Origin: Chloroflexota bacterium
Lineage (GTDB): Bacteria > Chloroflexota > Chloroflexia > Thermomicrobiales > UBA6265
Direction: 5' to 3'
Length of the DNA: 13,546 nucleotides
Assembly (NCBI GenBank): GCA_019348515.1
Contig: JAHWJF010000005.1
Location: forward strand, 10,440 to 23,985
The position numbers were made by a program, and so were the translations under genes. The notes under the pieces were generated by a model, which was given only the letters and a program-made list of their open reading frames with translations, was not told the DNA's origin and did not search any database. Positions 7,006-13,546 of this stretch are shown here, piece after piece (the stretch's first letter is position 1; each line of letters begins with the position of its first letter).

Positions 7006-9495
7006 TCAAGAAAGGGTCGAGATGTCTCCATGGCCGTTCAGCGGTGGGAGGCTCGGGTCTCCCTCGTCATCTTTCTTCTCGGCGATGGTCATGGTGGCCA
7101 CCATCTCGTCAGGATCGAGCTTCATCAGTGTTACGCCCTGCGTTTGACGACCGATCGTCGGGATCTGGGAGACTGGCAGGCGAATCACTTTTCCGGAGGT
7201 GCTCATCAGCATCAAATTGTGATCGTCGCCCACCATCCCGGCACCGACGATCTGGCCAGTGCGAGCGGTCAGCTTCATGGCAGTGACGCCTTTGCCCCCT
7301 CGGCCCTTGGTGATGAAGTGATCGGTATTCGTACGCTTGCCAAGTCCCTTTTGGGCCACAACGAGGAGATCCTTACCTGGGATCACGACCTCCGAAGCGA
7401 TCACCCGATCTCCCTTGGCCATCCGAATACCGATGACGCCCGCCGCGGGCCGGCCCATCGGACGAACCACCTCCTCACGGAAGCGGACCGCCTGCCCCCC
7501 CTTGCTGACAAGCATGACATCGTCCTCTCCTGTCGTCATGCGCACCCAGGCAAGCTCATCATCCGGATCAATACCAATGGCAATCAGTCCCGAGGAGCGA
7601 ACGGTCCGGAATTGGTCGAGCGCAGTGCGCTTGACACGTCCCAACCTGGTCGTGAAGAAGAGGTACTGGCCTGACGTGTAGTCACGGACCTTCAACAGGG
7701 TCGTGACGGTTTCATCTGGCTGCATGTTGACGAGATTGATGATCGGGACGCCTTTGGCCGTGCGGCCAGCATCCGGGAGTTCGTGCACCTTGAGCTGGTA
7801 AACCTTTCCCCGGTTGGTGAAGACCAAGAGGGAATCGTGGCTGTTCGCGGCGAGAATGTGCTGGATCGCGTCTTCGTCGCGCATCGTGACCCCGGTCACG
7901 CCACGACCGCCCCGGTGCTGGGTGCGGAACACGCCATCGACGCTGCGCTTGACATAGCCGCGCGACGTCAGGGTGACGAGGACATCCACTTCTGGAATCA
8001 GATCCTCCTCGGACAGAGCTCCGGAGATGTCCTGGATCCGCGTGCGGCGCTCATCGCCATATTTCGCTTTCAGCGCCGCCATATCATCGCGGATGACGCT
8101 CAGGATCAGTTTCGGATCGGCCAGGAGAGCTTCCAGTCGCTTGATCTCGGCGCGAACTTCCTTGAGCTCGTCCTCGATCTTCTTCCGTTCGAGACCAGCG
8201 AGCCGAGCGAGCCGCATATCGAGGATCGCAGACGACTGCACCTCAGTGAGGCTGAATTTCTTCATCAGGTTCGCGCGCGCGGTCTCTGTCGTCCGCGAGG
8301 CACGGATGGTGGCGATCACCGCATCGATATGGTCGAGGGCGATCTTGAGACCCTCGAGAATGTGAGCCCGGCGTCGAGCCCGCTCTAGCTCGAACTCGGT
8401 GCGGCGGGTGATGACTTCCTGCCGGTGGGTGATGTACTCCTGAAGCGCTCTCTTGAGCGTCAAGGACCGGGGCTGCGTTCCTCGCTCGATCAGAGCCAGC
8501 ATGTTGACGCCGAAGCTCGACTGCAACTGCGTGTGCTTGAACAGATTGTTGAGCACTTTCATCGGTTGCGCGTCGCGCTTCAACTCGATGATGGCCCGCA
8601 TTCCCGTGCGATCCGACTCGTCCCGGAGATCGCTGATACCGTCGAGCTTGCCCTCACGCACCTGGTCGGCGATCCGCTCGAGAAGCGTCGCTTTATTAAC
8701 CTGGTAGGGCAGCTCAGTGACGACGATCTGGTAGCGGCCCCCGCGAGGTGATTCCTCGACGAACGCCTTGGCACGGACCACGATGCGCCCGCGTCCAGTC
8801 GCATAGGCGGACTTGATCCCTTCGCGGCCGAGGATTGTTCCCCCGGTCGGAAAGTCCGGGCCGGTGACGATCTCCATGAGATCCTCCACTGTGGCATCCG
8901 GATCGTCGATCAGGAGCGTTACGGCGTCGCAAAGCTCATTCAGATTGTGCGGAGGTATGTTGGTGGCCATACCGACCGCGATGCCCGTGCTGCCGTTGAG
9001 GAGAAGATTGGGTAGCCGGGCCGGCATCACCCGGGGCTCTTCGGTTGACGCATCGTAATTCGGAATGAATTCGACCGTGTTCTTGTCTATGTCCGCGAGG
9101 AGCTCATCCGAGATCGCGGTGAGGCGCGCCTCGGTGTAGCGCATCGCTGCCGCGCCATCGCCATCAACCGATCCGAAGTTGCCCTGACCATCGACGAACG
9201 GGTACCGAAGGTTGAAGTCCTGCGCCATGCGGACGAGGGTGTCATAGACAGAAGCGTCACCATGGGGGTGGTAGCTCTTGAGCACTTCGCCGACGATTCC
9301 CGCGCTCTTCCGGTAGCGGGTGTTCGAGCGCAGACCCATCTCCGACATGGCGTAGAGAACGCGCCGGTGAACCGGTTTGAGTCCATCCCTCGCATCCGGC
9401 AGCGCCCGCTGCACGATCACGCTCATGGCGTAGTCGAGATACGACTGGCGCATCTCGTTTTCGATGCTCGCGAGCCGGACGTTTCCTATTTCCAC
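7006..9495 (-). CDS. gyrA: DNA gyrase subunit A
   Basis: GyrA is the DNA breaking and rejoining subunit of gyrase (GyrA2GyrB2), which introduces negative supercoils using ATP hydrolysed by GyrB. The product is 829 residues. The N-terminal winged-helix and tower region carries the catalytic tyrosine Y120 in AAMRYTEARL. The quinolone-determining stretch at 76-85 reads HPHGDASVYD, with alanine (A81) where E. coli has Ser83 and with D85 conserved. The C-terminal domain has six repeated beta-pinwheel blades. The GyrA box at 526-532 reads QHRGGRG, one change from QRRGG[R/K]G, which marks gyrase rather than topoisomerase IV. The start is GTG at 9495-9493, with AGGGG 9 bases upstream. No gyrB is adjacent. 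The gene stands alone between two hairpins. Confidence 0.97.
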   Translation of the reverse strand: MEIGNVRLASIENEMRQSYLDYAMSVIVQRALPDARDGLKPVHRRVLYAMSEMGLRSNTRYRKSAGIVGEVLKSYHPHGDASVYDTLVRMAQDFNLRYPFVDGQGNFGSVDGDGAAAMRYTEARLTAISDELLADIDKNTVEFIPNYDASTEEPRVMPARLPNLLLNGSTGIAVGMATNIPPHNLNELCDAVTLLIDDPDATVEDLMEIVTGPDFPTGGTILGREGIKSAYATGRGRIVVRAKAFVEESPRGGRYQIVVTELPYQVNKATLLERIADQVREGKLDGISDLRDESDRTGMRAIIELKRDAQPMKVLNNLFKHTQLQSSFGVNMLALIERGTQPRSLTLKRALQEYITHRQEVITRRTEFELERARRRAHILEGLKIALDHIDAVIATIRASRTTETARANLMKKFSLTEVQSSAILDMRLARLAGLERKKIEDELKEVRAEIKRLEALLADPKLILSVIRDDMAALKAKYGDERRTRIQDISGALSEEDLIPEVDVLVTLTSRGYVKRSVDGVFRTQHRGGRGVTGVTMRDEDAIQHILAANSHDSLLVFTNRGKVYQLKVHELPDAGRTAKGVPIINLVNMQPDETVTTLLKVRDYTSGQYLFFTTRLGRVKRTALDQFRTVRSSGLIAIGIDPDDELAWVRMTTGEDDVMLVSKGGQAVRFREEVVRPMGRPAAGVIGIRMAKGDRVIASEVVIPGKDLLVVAQKGLGKRTNTDHFITKGRGGKGVTAMKLTARTGQIVGAGMVGDDHNLMLMSTSGKVIRLPVSQIPTIGRQTQGVTLMKLDPDEMVATMTIAEKKDDEGDPSLPPLNGHGDISTLS

Positions 9496-9545
9496 GAGTC
9501 GGTTCCCCTAACTAGGCATGGAATAGTTGCCTCGAAACAGACATG

Positions 9546-9554
9546 AGTCTAACA
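9546..9554 (-). promoter_or_regulatory. Putative gyrA promoter (extended -10)
   Basis: The minus strand reads TGTTAGACT, a TGn plus four-of-six -10 match, with TCGAAC 17 bases upstream as a poor -35. Transcription would start near 9539, leaving a leader of about 44 bases before the GTG. It is the weakest of the four promoter calls, but it lies exactly between the upstream hairpin and gyrA. Confidence 0.35.
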
Positions 9555-9635
9555 CAAAATGAACCGATGTTCGAGAAAAAATCGCGTACGGACGCCCAAA
9601 ATCCTCATCCTGAGCGAGACAATGGCCCTCACGCC

Positions 9636-9667
9636 AATGAGCCGCCGGCAACCGCCGGCGGCTCATT
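9636..9667. terminator. Perfect 14-bp hairpin at the end of the pspA-SPFH cluster
   Basis: The arms 9636-9649 and 9654-9667 are perfect complements (AATGAGCCGCCGGC and its reverse complement) around a 4-base loop, AACC. It sits 42 bases past the last gene of the minus-strand cluster and upstream of the gyrA promoter, so it probably ends cluster transcripts and insulates gyrA. There is no T-tract on the minus strand, as with the hairpin after gyrA. Confidence 0.6.
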
Positions 9668-9709
9668 TCCGGTGATCGATCCAGGCTTGCTGGAGATGAT
9701 CGAGAACCG

Positions 9710-10102
9710 CTATTTCTTCCGATGCGATCGCTTCTTCGGGGCATCGACCTCGTACGAGCCGCCGACACTCGAGACCGTGACATCCGAGCCGCCGAGACTC
9801 GTCGTTAATGCCCCACTTGTGTCGGGCACATCAAGGCCCGTGGTTGTGTCGCCGGGAAGAATTGGTGCTATGGGAGTGTCCGGGATCACCAGGCCCTCGA
9901 TTAGGTCGGCGTCACCCGTGTCGACGGTTGTGTAATCCAATCCCGGCACTTGGGGAGGAAGCTGGATACCGGTCACCGTGGTGACCGGTTCACTCTGAGC
10001 GTCGGCGATGAGTGTTGTCGTCGGGTTCAAGACACCCGAGCCCGCAAGAGCGGCAACGACGAAAACGACGACCACCAGGACAGTTTCGGGGCCATTTCTC
10101 AT
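9710..10102 (-). CDS. Small exported or membrane-anchored protein of unknown function, basic C-terminal tail
   Basis: I do not recognise this 130-residue protein. Residues 8-24 form a Val/Ala-rich hydrophobic segment, followed by a possible signal-peptidase site (IADA before QS, after residue 35). The rest is low-complexity in Thr, Asp, Gly, Pro and Val, acidic overall, until an abrupt basic tail, KKRSHRKK, at the C-terminus. I prefer ATG 10102 because GAGGG lies 5 bases upstream. ATG at 10114 is also possible and would directly abut the TAG stop of the preceding gene. It is the last gene of the pspA-SPFH cluster. The tight spacing implies co-expression with the other small exported protein. 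The product could be a cell-envelope partner of that system; this is inferred only from context. Confidence 0.65.
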   Translation of the reverse strand: MRNGPETVLVVVVFVVAALAGSGVLNPTTTLIADAQSEPVTTVTGIQLPPQVPGLDYTTVDTGDADLIEGLVIPDTPIAPILPGDTTTGLDVPDTSGALTTSLGGSDVTVSSVGGSYEVDAPKKRSHRKK

Positions 10103-10114
10103 GACGGCCCTCAT

Positions 10115-10402
10115 CTATTCAATTATCGATGCGTTTGTGCCGCCACCGGGGACCGACCCGATCGAGGAACCGCCGACGATGAGCACGCCGATTCCCGTCT
10201 CATTGATGACGTCACCGCCGTCTATCGTGACCCCCGGCGCCAGGACGACGACATCGCCGACGTCGATCGGGGAGGCGCCTCCGGCGACTGTCACCGTTGA
10301 CCCGAGGTACTCCTGCGCAGTGGCGCCCGGAGCCCCGGCTCCGGCCAACATGGCCGCGAGTGCGATCGCCCCAGCGAAGCGCAGACATGTGCTGCTCGTC
10401 AT
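10115..10402 (-). CDS. Small secreted protein of unknown function, Val/Gly-rich
   Basis: I do not recognise this 95-residue protein. It has a clear signal peptide (R8, Ala-rich core, ATA before QE after residue 29) and no lipobox. The mature part of about 66 residues alternates Val/Ile with Gly and Asp (for example VLAPGVTIDGGDVI), suggesting beta structure; it has no cysteines. Translation starts at ATG 10402-10400 with a strong GGGGAGGAG site just upstream. The same frame runs open further upstream opposite the SPFH gene, but that part is a shadow. It lies 34 bases after the SPFH gene and 12 bases or fewer before the last small gene. Position suggests an exported accessory of the envelope-stress cluster; no function can be assigned from sequence. 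Confidence 0.7.
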   Translation of the reverse strand: MTSSTCLRFAGAIALAAMLAGAGAPGATAQEYLGSTVTVAGGASPIDVGDVVVLAPGVTIDGGDVINETGIGVLIVGGSSIGSVPGGGTNASIIE

Positions 10403-10436
10403 TCCCACTCCTCCCCTCATCGAGCTACGTTCCTGG

Positions 10437-11486
10437 TCAGCGTAGCTTTTCTCCGCAGTTCGTGCAGAACCGCCCGTCAGCGGGATTCGCGGTTCCGCAC
10501 TTCGGGCACGCGACGAGCTGCGCCTGCACCTGAAGTGACTTACCGCAGTTGGGGCAGTAACGTGCACCAGCCGGAGCGCTCGCGTGGCAGTGCGGGCACT
10601 CGACGAACTCCGCTCCCCCGCCTTCACGACGCGCGGGCTCGGCCAGCGTTTCGCGCATTGTCGATGCCATGGCCTGGCCGATACCCAGGCCGGCCCCAAG
10701 CTCGAGCCCGGTCTGCGCGGCATCGAGAGCAGGAGTGCCCTCATTGCCGCCGAGTGCCTGTGCGGCTTCGAACTGCAGATACTTACCGGGGTCCCCCAGC
10801 ACCGCCATCCCAGTCCGCTCATCGATCCGCTGTTGAACCTCGTCTGGCGGCGAGATCGCCACGATCTGAAAGCTGGTAAGGTCCAATCCGATACGCCGGA
10901 AATCATCGGCGAGCGCATTCCGCATGGCCGCGGCCAGCTCGGCGGTCTGCCCAGGCAGGTCCAGGAGCGAAGTGTGAAGCGCTCCCAGCATGTCGTTGAA
11001 CTCGTTGACGATCACCCCGCGAAGAAAGTCCTCGATGAGGCCCGTCGTGTACGCACCACGCGACCCGACGACCTGCTGCACGAAAAGCTGCGGATCCCCG
11101 ACGCGCATGGAGTACGCGCCGAACGCCCGCAGGCGCACCATGCCAAACTCGCTGTCGCGAAAAACGACCGGCTGAGCGGTCCCCCATTTGAGATCGTTGA
11201 ACTCGCGCAACGATACAAAATAGACCTCGGCCGTGAAGGGCGAGTTGCCACCGAACGGGATCTTCATGATCCCGCCCAGCAGTGGCAGGTTGTTCGTGCT
11301 CAGCGTGTGGCGACCGGGGCCGAAGACGTCGAGAGCTTTCCCGTCGCGAAAGAAGACGGCGGTCTGGCCCTCGCGGACGATGAGCTGAGATCCGAACGTG
11401 AACTCGCCTGCGCCCTGCTGGGGGACACGAAAGACGAGCTCATCCGAGCGTTCGCTCGGGTGTTGAATGACGTCGATGATAGCCAT
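10437..11486 (-). CDS. SPFH-domain protein with two C-terminal zinc ribbons (YdjI-like)
   Basis: This 349-residue protein has an N-terminal SPFH (stomatin/prohibitin/flotillin) domain of the type once named virion core protein, over about residues 5-230. It opens with MAIIDVIQHP and has an aspartate/arginine-rich core (RVGDPQLFVQQVVG). A short Ala/Gly-rich helix linker at about 240-290 leads to two zinc ribbons: cysteines at 297, 300, 311, 314 and at 327, 330, 341, 344, each CX2C-X10-CX2C. B. subtilis YdjI has a comparable SPFH plus zinc-ribbon plan and works with a PspA paralog at the membrane. No transmembrane helix is seen, so it is probably peripheral on the cytoplasmic face. I chose ATG 11486 because AGGGAGA lies 5 bases upstream; the extra upstream frame overlaps pspA. 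The gene follows pspA by 37 bases. Confidence 0.88.
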   Translation of the reverse strand: MAIIDVIQHPSERSDELVFRVPQQGAGEFTFGSQLIVREGQTAVFFRDGKALDVFGPGRHTLSTNNLPLLGGIMKIPFGGNSPFTAEVYFVSLREFNDLKWGTAQPVVFRDSEFGMVRLRAFGAYSMRVGDPQLFVQQVVGSRGAYTTGLIEDFLRGVIVNEFNDMLGALHTSLLDLPGQTAELAAAMRNALADDFRRIGLDLTSFQIVAISPPDEVQQRIDERTGMAVLGDPGKYLQFEAAQALGGNEGTPALDAAQTGLELGAGLGIGQAMASTMRETLAEPARREGGGAEFVECPHCHASAPAGARYCPNCGKSLQVQAQLVACPKCGTANPADGRFCTNCGEKLR

Positions 11487-11523
11487 GCGGCTCTCCCTGC
11501 TGGGGGCAGCGCCCGAAGCGGGA

Positions 11524-12216
11524 CTAGCTTCCCGACGGCAAGCTCTGGGGGCTGCCGGCTCCCAGGGACTTCTTAAGTGCCTGAAGCTCGTCCTCGACGT
11601 CGGATTCACTGTCCAGCGCCTGGAATTGCGCCTCGAAGCTGTCGTCACCAATCTCTAGAGCGGCCATGGCGTGGGCCTCTTCGCTCCGGATCTTGCGCTC
11701 CATCCGATCAAGTTCCGAAGAGGGATCGAGCGGGGTGAAGACGACCACCGCCTCCGCGACTTGCCGTTGCGCCTTGGCCCGCCGTTGACGGGCAATCAAG
11801 GTGTCCCGGGCTCCCAGGGTCGTCTGGTATTTGGCCTCGAGCTGCCGCAGCTGGTCCTTCAACTTGGCAACGGCCTGGCTTTGCACCCCGAGCTGCTCGC
11901 TGTAGATCGCCGAGTTCTCTTCGTTGTCCCGCTTGCGACGCAGTGCCTCACGCGCAAGATCATCCTTGCCGGCGGTGACCGCGCGCTCAGCCTTGCGGCC
12001 CCATTCCTCGGCCAGCTTCTTGGTCTCGGCGGCGTCGAGCTCGAGCTCTTTTTCCTGCGCGATCATGGCTGCCACCTGGGCACGGGCCGACGTGATGCTT
12101 TCCTTCATGTCGCGCAGAATCTGGTCGATCATCTTTTCGGGATCTTCGGCGTTGTCGATGAGATCGTTGACGTTCGCCCTGATCAGTCGTGATAGACGGT
12201 CCATTATCCCTGTCAT
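11524..12216 (-). CDS. pspA: PspA/IM30 family membrane-stress protein
   Basis: PspA is an ESCRT-III-like coiled-coil protein that binds the inner face of the cytoplasmic membrane, forms scaffolds on damaged or stored-curvature-stressed lipid and limits proton leakage. The 230-residue product begins with a short amphipathic segment (MDRLSRLIRANVNDLI, residues 5-20), then the family motif NAEDPEKMIDQ. Long heptad-rich helices rich in Glu, Lys, Arg and Ala extend to about 165. Next comes a proline break near PLDPSS and a further helix carrying the EDELQALKK segment. The length matches the family (222 residues in E. coli). ATG 12216 has GGAGG 7 bases upstream; ATG 12204 is a less likely start. 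It stands third in the cluster, between the 338-residue partner and the SPFH gene, which supports a joint membrane-surface role. Confidence 0.92.
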   Translation of the reverse strand: MTGIMDRLSRLIRANVNDLIDNAEDPEKMIDQILRDMKESITSARAQVAAMIAQEKELELDAAETKKLAEEWGRKAERAVTAGKDDLAREALRRKRDNEENSAIYSEQLGVQSQAVAKLKDQLRQLEAKYQTTLGARDTLIARQRRAKAQRQVAEAVVVFTPLDPSSELDRMERKIRSEEAHAMAALEIGDDSFEAQFQALDSESDVEDELQALKKSLGAGSPQSLPSGS

Positions 12217-12259
12217 GGAAATCCTCCCACTTCCTTATGCCCCGCCCACCGGCGGAGCG

Positions 12260-13276
12260 CTACCCGACGGTTTCAGTGCGCCGGAACACTTCGACGTCCA
12301 GTGGTTCGGTCAGTCGGCCAACAAATGCCTGCCGCGCCCCGTCCCAGTCGAGAATCAGGCCGAATTCGTCCGGATCCTCGGCATCCTCGAGCAGAGCGTA
12401 CCGCACGGCGCGCAACCCGTCTGAACCTCGCTCGCCAATGACCTCCCCATCACCGGTTCCGGCTGCGAACTGGCGCAGATTCGTGTCGGGGATGATCGTA
12501 CCTCGCTCGGGCGGTGTGACCGGACTCATGCGAATCAGGTGACCGCCGGGCTCCCGGCTGACGAAAAGCCATTCTTCTGGTTCCCGAGCAATGCGGAATA
12601 GGCGGAATGAATGTGGCCGGCCGTCGACGTCGATCTTGGCATCGACCAGATAGTCGTCGCCGAGGATGGAAATCGCATCGCCGGGCTGTGCTGAATACGC
12701 CTCATGCGGGATGACTTCGGCGACCGGCTGCAGTGCGGCCAGTACGCCGTCACGATCCGCCGCGTGCCCGGTGTCGATGACCTCCTGGCGGGTGTCGAAT
12801 CGAATGATCTGCGACTCAACAGTCCTGCTCACCAGGTCTGCCGCGGGACCGAGCGGCTGTCCAGCTGTGATGGCGGCCTCTAGCCGGTCGATGGCGGGTT
12901 GCAGCTCATCGACTCCGAGAAGCAGACTCTCGTCAAACAGGCGAAGCTGATCGAGGGCGACGCCGTCGATGTCTCGCTCCCCGAAAAGGCCGCCATATCC
13001 CGGACTTGCCGTCCGCACACGGTCGATATAGTGGCGAATGGCCTGGCTCGCGCGCTCCACGGCCGCGATCTCCCCAAGCCGCCGGGCATTCGCGAGATCG
13101 CGCCCAACGCGCTCTACTCGCGCCAGCTCCGCCGCATAGGCGTCCGCAACGGCCGCCCTCACCCGCCGGTCCGCATCCCGCCGCTCTTCTTTGAGACGAT
13201 AGCCGCGGTATCCCGGCACGCGGTCCAGCGCTTCGCGCAATCGTTGCTCGAGCATCTCTTCAGGTCTCTCGGTCAC
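12260..13276 (-). CDS. Two-part protein of unknown function in the pspA-SPFH cluster (helical N-half, DUF4178-like C-half)
   Basis: This 338-residue soluble protein has no signal peptide or membrane segment. The N-terminal half, about 1-165, is helical and charged, with GYRGY at 22-26 followed by a Lys/Glu/Arg-rich run and the patch RTASPGYGGLF near 88-98. The C-terminal half, about 190-335, looks beta-rich: a GDAISILGDDYLVDAKI-type opening and WLFVSREPGGH resemble DUF4178-type domains seen near SPFH and PspA genes. That resemblance is from memory of motif style, not from a search. The start is GTG 13276, with GGAGG 9 bases upstream; its GTGA overlaps the stop of the zinc-ribbon gene before it. 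pspA follows after 43 bases. It is probably a cytosolic partner of PspA or the SPFH protein, on context alone. Confidence 0.8.
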   Translation of the reverse strand: MTERPEEMLEQRLREALDRVPGYRGYRLKEERRDADRRVRAAVADAYAAELARVERVGRDLANARRLGEIAAVERASQAIRHYIDRVRTASPGYGGLFGERDIDGVALDQLRLFDESLLLGVDELQPAIDRLEAAITAGQPLGPAADLVSRTVESQIIRFDTRQEVIDTGHAADRDGVLAALQPVAEVIPHEAYSAQPGDAISILGDDYLVDAKIDVDGRPHSFRLFRIAREPEEWLFVSREPGGHLIRMSPVTPPERGTIIPDTNLRQFAAGTGDGEVIGERGSDGLRAVRYALLEDAEDPDEFGLILDWDGARQAFVGRLTEPLDVEVFRRTETVG

Positions 13277-13546
13277 CGTGGGTTTCCTCCCGCGGAGATC
13301 GCGTCAGCTCGGACTGCTTGCAATTCCCGTGCTCCTCCTGGACCGAGAAAGATCTCGGCGCCACAGTAAGGACACTTGACGAGCCCTTTTCCCGCTAGCA
13401 CCAACTCGCCACCACAATTGGGACAGGTCTGTCTGCCCTGAAGCTGTGCCGCCTCAACGGAGTGCTGGCCTCCTTTGCGCCAGTCGACGTATCCAGTAAA
13501 GAGGCCTAGTCCGACGAGATCGTAGAGGTCGCTTTCAATCTGTTCA
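13273..13546 (-). CDS. Zinc-ribbon protein with possible winged-helix segment, N-terminus outside window
   Basis: This is the last 90 codons of a gene whose start is off the right edge. Near the edge is a short helical stretch, DLYDLVGLGLFTGYVDW, that resembles the end of a winged-helix or effector module. A TFIIB-like zinc ribbon with CPNC and CPYC, 13 residues apart, follows, and then a short tail. Its TGA overlaps the GTG of the next gene by 4 bases, so the two are surely co-transcribed. Small zinc-ribbon proteins of this kind accompany PspA and SPFH genes in other bacteria (compare YdjG of B. subtilis, an analogy from gene context only). No start or promoter can be seen in the window. Confidence 0.75.
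   Translation of the reverse strand, partial: EQIESDLYDLVGLGLFTGYVDWRKGGQHSVEAAQLQGRQTCPNCGGELVLAGKGLVKCPYCGAEIFLGPGGARELQAVRADAISAGGNPR

Noticed and set aside
7783..8388. Plus-strand open frame of 201 codons opposite gyrA
   Set aside because: It is antisense to a fully conserved gyrA frame and looks like reverse-complement coding noise.
10008..10445. Plus-strand frame of 145 codons covering the two small exported genes
   Set aside because: This was the main rival to the minus-strand small genes. It is Pro/Thr-rich without an export signal and overlaps the SPFH end. The minus-strand genes have strong ribosome binding sites, signal peptides and operon spacing.
10584..11576. Plus-strand open frame of 330 codons opposite the SPFH gene
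   Set aside because: It lies entirely antisense to the SPFH gene and the end of pspA, has an arginine-rich composition with no domain, and the minus strand shows clear motifs and ribosome binding sites. Long antisense frames are expected in high-GC DNA.
11487..11651. Upstream extension of the SPFH gene to 11651
   Set aside because: The extra 55 codons are Arg/Ser-rich, overlap the end of pspA and are not SPFH-like; ATG 11486 has a good AGGGAGA site.
1..13546. Mobile elements, CRISPR arrays, tRNA or rRNA genes
   Set aside because: No transposase or integrase motif, regularly spaced repeat set, tRNA cloverleaf or rRNA segment was seen on reading both strands.

Overview
This is a high-GC bacterial stretch, about 60% G+C by eye, with short intergenic gaps, several GTG starts and clear GGAGG-type ribosome binding sites. 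The gene content fits a high-GC environmental bacterium: a secreted M13 peptidase, a class III aminotransferase, a PHP-type histidinol phosphatase, GyrA, and a PspA/SPFH/zinc-ribbon cluster. My best guess is Chloroflexota of the Thermomicrobia type. That placement is an inference from protein style, because no rRNA or other marker is present. I see no tRNA, rRNA, CRISPR array, insertion sequence or prophage gene.

Layout. (1) 1-2036, minus: a nearly complete secreted M13 (neprilysin-like) zinc metallopeptidase whose last few codons run off the left edge. (2) 2263-3624, plus: a class III PLP aminotransferase, divergent from the peptidase. (3) 5079-3662, minus: a two-gene operon of a small MscS-type channel and nadD with a 4-base ATGA overlap, convergent with the aminotransferase. 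(4) 5228-6995, plus: a PHP histidinol-phosphatase-like enzyme followed by an unrecognised 8-helix membrane protein. (5) 9495-7006, minus: gyrA, convergent with the membrane protein, with a strong hairpin at the junction that overlaps the membrane protein's own 3' end. (6) 13546-9710, minus: a six-gene cluster reading zinc-ribbon protein (5' end off the window), 338-aa two-part protein, PspA, SPFH protein with two C-terminal zinc ribbons, and two small exported proteins of unknown function. It ends at a perfect 14-bp hairpin that separates it from gyrA.

Region 6 is the most interesting part. PspA is the membrane-repair and envelope-stress scaffold. In Bacillus subtilis a PspA paralog (YdjF) sits with an SPFH protein carrying a zinc ribbon (YdjI) and with zinc-ribbon and other partners (YdjG/YdjH). 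The cluster here looks like a relative of that module with a different partner set: a helical plus DUF4178-like protein upstream and two short exported Val/Gly/Thr-rich proteins downstream. The first two genes overlap by 4 bases and the remaining gaps are 43, 37, 34 and at most 12 bases, so co-transcription is likely. The promoter lies outside the window.

Four transcription units have a plausible extended -10 box (TGnTAnnnT-like), 31 to 93 bases ahead of the chosen start codon, with no convincing -35 box. The other genes are housekeeping or metabolic: NAD synthesis (nadD), DNA supercoiling (gyrA), osmotic release (MscS) and amino-acid metabolism (aminotransferase, PHP phosphatase).
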